Of a stretch of DNA of 64,000 bases, positions 60,874 to 64,000 are shown one piece after another (within the stretch, counting starts at the first letter, position 1; every line of letters begins with the position of its first letter). The DNA lies in contig NZ_SCNL01000003.1 in NCBI RefSeq assembly GCF_005502745.1, positions 244,991-308,990 on the forward strand. The letters are read 5' to 3'. Below the pieces are notes generated by a model. It searched no databases, was not told the DNA's origin, and was given only the letters and a program-made list of their open reading frames with translations. Made by a program: the position numbers and the translations under genes. This DNA comes from Sphingomonas sp. 3P27F8. Its GTDB lineage: Bacteria; Pseudomonadota; Alphaproteobacteria; Sphingomonadales; Sphingomonadaceae.

Positions 60874-63468
60874 TCACGCCCGATGCTGCTCCATCCGGTT
60901 TGTGGCAGGCCCGAGCAGCGCCGGTTCGAAGATCAGCGCGCAAACCAGCGTCCAGATCAACGAGATCATCAGTATCTCACCCATGCTGGCGGTGCCCGGA
61001 TGATGCGATAGCCACAGGCTGCCAAACGCTGTTCCCGTCGCCAGGGCGCTGAACAGCACGGCGCGCGCCAGGCTCGATTGCAGCAGATTGATCGCGCCAG
61101 CGCGCCACGCCATCACGAAATAGATGTGAAAAGCGACGCCGACCCCGAACAACAACGGGAAGGCGATGATATTGGCGAAGTTGATCGGCTGACCGATGAG
61201 GACGCACGTGCCGAGCGTCAGAAAGATCGACAAGACAACCGGCGCCAATGTGAACGCCACTTCCCGCACGTTGCGCAGCACGATCAGCAGCAGCGCGCTG
61301 ACCAGCAGGAATGCAATCACGCCAGCCTGAACGAACGCCGTCGCGACCGTGCTTGCCGCCGCCTGCGTCGCGACAGGCAGACCGGAAATGGCCGGAGTAA
61401 TCCCCGCTACGGCGGTGCGAAAGCGACGGATGACCTGATTGTCATTGCTGTCGCCGGACGGAAACACCTGAAGCCGCAGCCTGCCATCGGGGGAAACCCA
61501 GTCCCGGACGATCGCGCCCGGCAGGTCACTGCGCGTTACGGCCGTCGCCTGTAGCGAGAGGCGTATTTGATCGAGCATCACGACAAGTGGCTGGGTCAGC
61601 AATGCATTGACCGCCCCGCGCCTGGCGGGCGTGCTGTGGGCGAGCCGATCGAACGCTGCGGCCAGCCGCAACATCTCCGGCCCGACTTTCCCATTCGCGG
61701 CTGTACGCAACTTCGCCGCCGCTTCGGACAGCGCGGTGATGGAATCGGCATCGCCCGGCGGGCTGGCGATATCGAGCGGATTGACCGTTACGTCGAGCAG
61801 CAGCGCGGCGTCCTGGATCAGCGCCAGCTTGGCCGGTTGATCGCTCGGCACGAAGCTATCCACCGAAACGACGTGGGAAACCTGCGGTAGCCGGGCAAGC
61901 CTGGCTGACAATGCCGCCGCGTCGGCTGTATCGGCCGCCAGCACGTCGATCACATTGGGTGTCCGATCGGGGTCTCGCGTCAGGTCGGCCAGCGCTCGCA
62001 TCGCCGGTGCTTGTGTGTCGCGCAGATGAAGTGGGTTGAAATCGAACGTCACCCACGGGAGCAGTGCGATGCTGGCGGCGAGCGCAACCACGAACGCCCA
62101 CAGCACTGTCCGCCGCCTGCGCTCCAGCAACCGATCGACCGGTGCCAGCGCGGCGAAGCCCATATCGCCGCGCGGCTTGCCGGGCCGGAAGGCAATCACC
62201 AGCGCCGGCAGCAGCGTAACGCTCAGTATCAGCGCCACCACCATGCCCAGGCCGGCGATGATGCCAAGCTCGGCGATCCCGATATAGTCCGTCGGCAGGA
62301 ACGCGCCGAAACCCAGAAAGATCGAGCCCGCCGCGAGCGTCAGCGGCGCGCCCAAGGCGATCGCGGACTGGCGCAGCGCTGTCTCAGGCACGGCGCCCGC
62401 ATCCCGCTCGGCATTGTAGCGCACGCAAATCTGGATGCCGAAATCCACCCCCAGGCCCACGAACAGCGGGATGAAAGCCACGGAGATCAGGTTGAACCGC
62501 CCCACCGCAAGCAGCCCTATCGCCATGGTGACGACGAGGCCAAGAACGATCGTCGTCATGATCGCCGCGACCAGCCGTGCCGATCGGGTCGCCAGCCATA
62601 GCGTCATCAGCATCGCGGCGAGCATCACGAACCCGACGAACCCGATATTCTCCTGGAGCGTGGCGAACTCCTCGTCAGCAAGCGGAACCTCGCCGGTAAG
62701 CTGCACGCGCACGCCGTGCGCGGCATCCAGCCCAAGTGTGGCGGCCGCCTGCCTCACGGCATCGCTCGCCGCCGCGCCGGGCATCAGCGCGGCGTGATCG
62801 AGCAATGGCTGCGCGAGGATCAGTCTGCGCGTCGGCGGCGCAAGCCCAGCCTTTTCGGCAGCGAACAGCTTCTGCCACGAAAAAGGCTGTGGCCTGCCAT
62901 TCAGGGCACCATCAACCGCATCGGCCAGCGCACGGACCGGCCTGTCGATCCGCTCTGCTGCAACCTGCCCGGTGGCGATCCCGTCGGCCATCGCAGATAC
63001 CGCGCCAGCCACTCCCCGCAAGCTCGGATCGGCGGCGAGCGGGCCCAGCATCGGCTGCGCCTCGATCAGTGCCGTCGTCGCCTCGCGCACCTCCTGCTCG
63101 GAACCGAACAGCAGGCCTTCGCGCGCAAAAAAATCGCCGCCGTCGGGGCGCGACACCCGCCGGAAATGCTTGTTGTCGCCCGCCAGTCGCGTCGCGAGCC
63201 GTTTCGTGGCGTCTTCGGCAAGTTCAGGCGTCGCGCCGTCGATCATCACGAGCATCGCGTCGCGGAGTTGCGGAAACGCGGCTTCCATCGCGCGTTCCTG
63301 CTGCCGCCAGGGCACGTCAGGGGATATAAGCGCCGCCGTATCGGTCGTCATCGCGAACCGGTCCACCACGATCATCAGCGCCAGCGCGGACAGGAGCAGT
63401 CCGGCAATGATCGTCAGCCACGGCCGGCGAATGCTCGCCGAAACAACGCGCACAACGGGATTTGCCAT
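60874..63468 (-). CDS. hpnN: HpnN-like MMPL/RND exporter (hopanoid transport)
   Basis: The 864-residue protein has a first span (PWLTIIAGLLLSALALMIVVDRF), a large periplasmic domain (about 45-270), a bundle of five spans with the sterol-sensing-type sequence ADFGIQICVRYN region (VGLGVDFGIQICVRY), a second periplasmic domain and a final five-span bundle (LLFGVGVAFHIYFVMAWR). GVDFGIQ and GVGVAFH carry the MMPL family acidic and polar residues. HpnN moves hopanoids to the outer membrane; the assignment rests on overall pattern and on the TTDTAALISPDVPWRQQE segment. It starts 2 bases after the DUF2141 gene stop. Confidence 0.85.
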   Translation of the reverse strand: MANPVVRVVSASIRRPWLTIIAGLLLSALALMIVVDRFAMTTDTAALISPDVPWRQQERAMEAAFPQLRDAMLVMIDGATPELAEDATKRLATRLAGDNKHFRRVSRPDGGDFFAREGLLFGSEQEVREATTALIEAQPMLGPLAADPSLRGVAGAVSAMADGIATGQVAAERIDRPVRALADAVDGALNGRPQPFSWQKLFAAEKAGLAPPTRRLILAQPLLDHAALMPGAAASDAVRQAAATLGLDAAHGVRVQLTGEVPLADEEFATLQENIGFVGFVMLAAMLMTLWLATRSARLVAAIMTTIVLGLVVTMAIGLLAVGRFNLISVAFIPLFVGLGVDFGIQICVRYNAERDAGAVPETALRQSAIALGAPLTLAAGSIFLGFGAFLPTDYIGIAELGIIAGLGMVVALILSVTLLPALVIAFRPGKPRGDMGFAALAPVDRLLERRRRTVLWAFVVALAASIALLPWVTFDFNPLHLRDTQAPAMRALADLTRDPDRTPNVIDVLAADTADAAALSARLARLPQVSHVVSVDSFVPSDQPAKLALIQDAALLLDVTVNPLDIASPPGDADSITALSEAAAKLRTAANGKVGPEMLRLAAAFDRLAHSTPARRGAVNALLTQPLVVMLDQIRLSLQATAVTRSDLPGAIVRDWVSPDGRLRLQVFPSGDSNDNQVIRRFRTAVAGITPAISGLPVATQAAASTVATAFVQAGVIAFLLVSALLLIVLRNVREVAFTLAPVVLSIFLTLGTCVLIGQPINFANIIAFPLLFGVGVAFHIYFVMAWRAGAINLLQSSLARAVLFSALATGTAFGSLWLSHHPGTASMGEILMISLIWTLVCALIFEPALLGPATNRMEQHRA

Positions 63469-63470
63469 GC

Positions 63471-63977
63471 TCAGCGCGACGGCGGGCCGGAAGGCCCGGT
63501 GAAATACCGCAGGTTGAGCCGGATCACCTTGCTGGTGCCGTCAAAGGTGAACGCCGCCTCGGCGAATTTCGGCGGCCCGAACCTTATCCTGGCATCGTTC
63601 GAAAATCCGATCCCCTCCTTCGGAATGCCGAACAGCCCGCGATCTACCTTGCGATTGCCATTCTCGTCGAGAAACACTTGCACGGCGTATCGACCGGCCG
63701 GCAGATTGCGTACACTTACCCGTGTTTCGCCGAGGCGCGCGGCCGCATCGCCGGACCAGGGGCAATCCTCCTTCAGAAACGTCGCCTCCGGGCAGACATC
63801 GACATGGACGATGCCCCTGGCGACGCGGACGTTGCCGATATCGACGGTCAACGTGCCATGGCCTTCCGGGGCCGACGCCGCGGCCGGGGCCAGTGCGATG
63901 GTCATCAGTGCGGTGGCGAGGATGACCTTTGACCAGCCGGTCACGCTGTGGCGCCGACGGTGTCGGCCTCGTTCCAT
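63471..63977 (-). CDS. DUF2141 exported protein
   Basis: The 168-residue product has a basic N-terminus and a signal-like hydrophobic segment (VILATALMTIALAPAAASA), then an Ig-like DUF2141 beta domain: GTLTVDIGNVRVARGIVHVDVC, VSVRNLPAGRYAVQVFLDENGNRKVDRGLFGIPKEGIGFSND. The DENGNRKVD loop resembles a calcium-binding site. A GTG at 63944 is an alternative start. Two bases separate it from the exporter gene, so they form an operon. It begins 23 bases from the right edge, so its upstream neighbour is not visible. Confidence 0.82.
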   Translation of the reverse strand: MERGRHRRRHSVTGWSKVILATALMTIALAPAAASAPEGHGTLTVDIGNVRVARGIVHVDVCPEATFLKEDCPWSGDAAARLGETRVSVRNLPAGRYAVQVFLDENGNRKVDRGLFGIPKEGIGFSNDARIRFGPPKFAEAAFTFDGTSKVIRLNLRYFTGPSGPPSR

Positions 63978-64000
63978 CGGAGTGCGGTGAGGACGGTCTT

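Overview
The window looks like chromosomal DNA from a sphingomonad-type alphaproteobacterium (Sphingomonas or a close relative). This is inferred from the GC-rich coding sequence, from typical neighbourhoods (eno-ftsB, carA-carB-greA, yqeY/dnaG-rpoD, recG/sdhE/mfd, moaA-nadK), from a TonB-receptor-centred uptake locus, and from an HpnN-like hopanoid transporter. No species-level claim is made.

Positions 1-4340 differ from the rest. They are visibly AT-richer, sparsely coding, and end at a copy of the 3' half of a tRNA-Arg(CCG) gene (about 4293-4340). I read this as the right end of an integrated genomic island whose other end and integrase lie left of the window. The island carries a two-gene unit: a TIR-domain/transmembrane/helical-repeat protein (266-1822) and, directly downstream, the start of a helical-repeat partner that runs off the left edge (1-264). 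It also carries a small HUH-type Rep-like protein (2283-2777) and an orphan small gene (3737-4033). This is the best candidate for an under-described system here.

4554-11172 (minus strand) is a TonB receptor, GPH-type symporter, TauD-like dioxygenase and sulfatase operon, probably for organosulfur compounds. 11729-22080 holds a DUF3857/transglutaminase-TPR protein, a GFA-family protein, a UvrD-type helicase, a glycine-zipper protein, a WYL-like protein, a prolyl-oligopeptidase-family peptidase and an efflux pump. 22089-23738 is ftsB-eno. 23874-25523 is a tightly packed set of four small membrane/helical proteins of the YqjD/YqjE type, followed by a DUF4170 gene.

25796-32011 (minus strand) reads carA, an AT-rich unknown gene, carB, greA and an APH(3')-like kinase whose only plausible full-length start is CTG. 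32132-36550 is yqeY, dnaG and rpoD, ending in a clear terminator. 36593-46144 includes a small YadA-like protein, a Phd-like/PAS protein, an unknown gene, rmuC, an M24 peptidase, a dicarboxylate symporter, recG and sdhE.

46227-53182 is mfd, a GGDEF-degenerate/EAL protein, moaA and nadK. 53249-64000 has tRNA-Asn, an S9 peptidase, tRNA-Gln, a multi-spanning His-rich membrane protein, a MerR regulator coupled to a fatty-acid-CoA ligase, a DUF2147 protein, a FadL-type porin, an HpnN-like RND exporter and a DUF2141 protein. The ligase, regulator and FadL porin together suggest fatty-acid uptake and activation.
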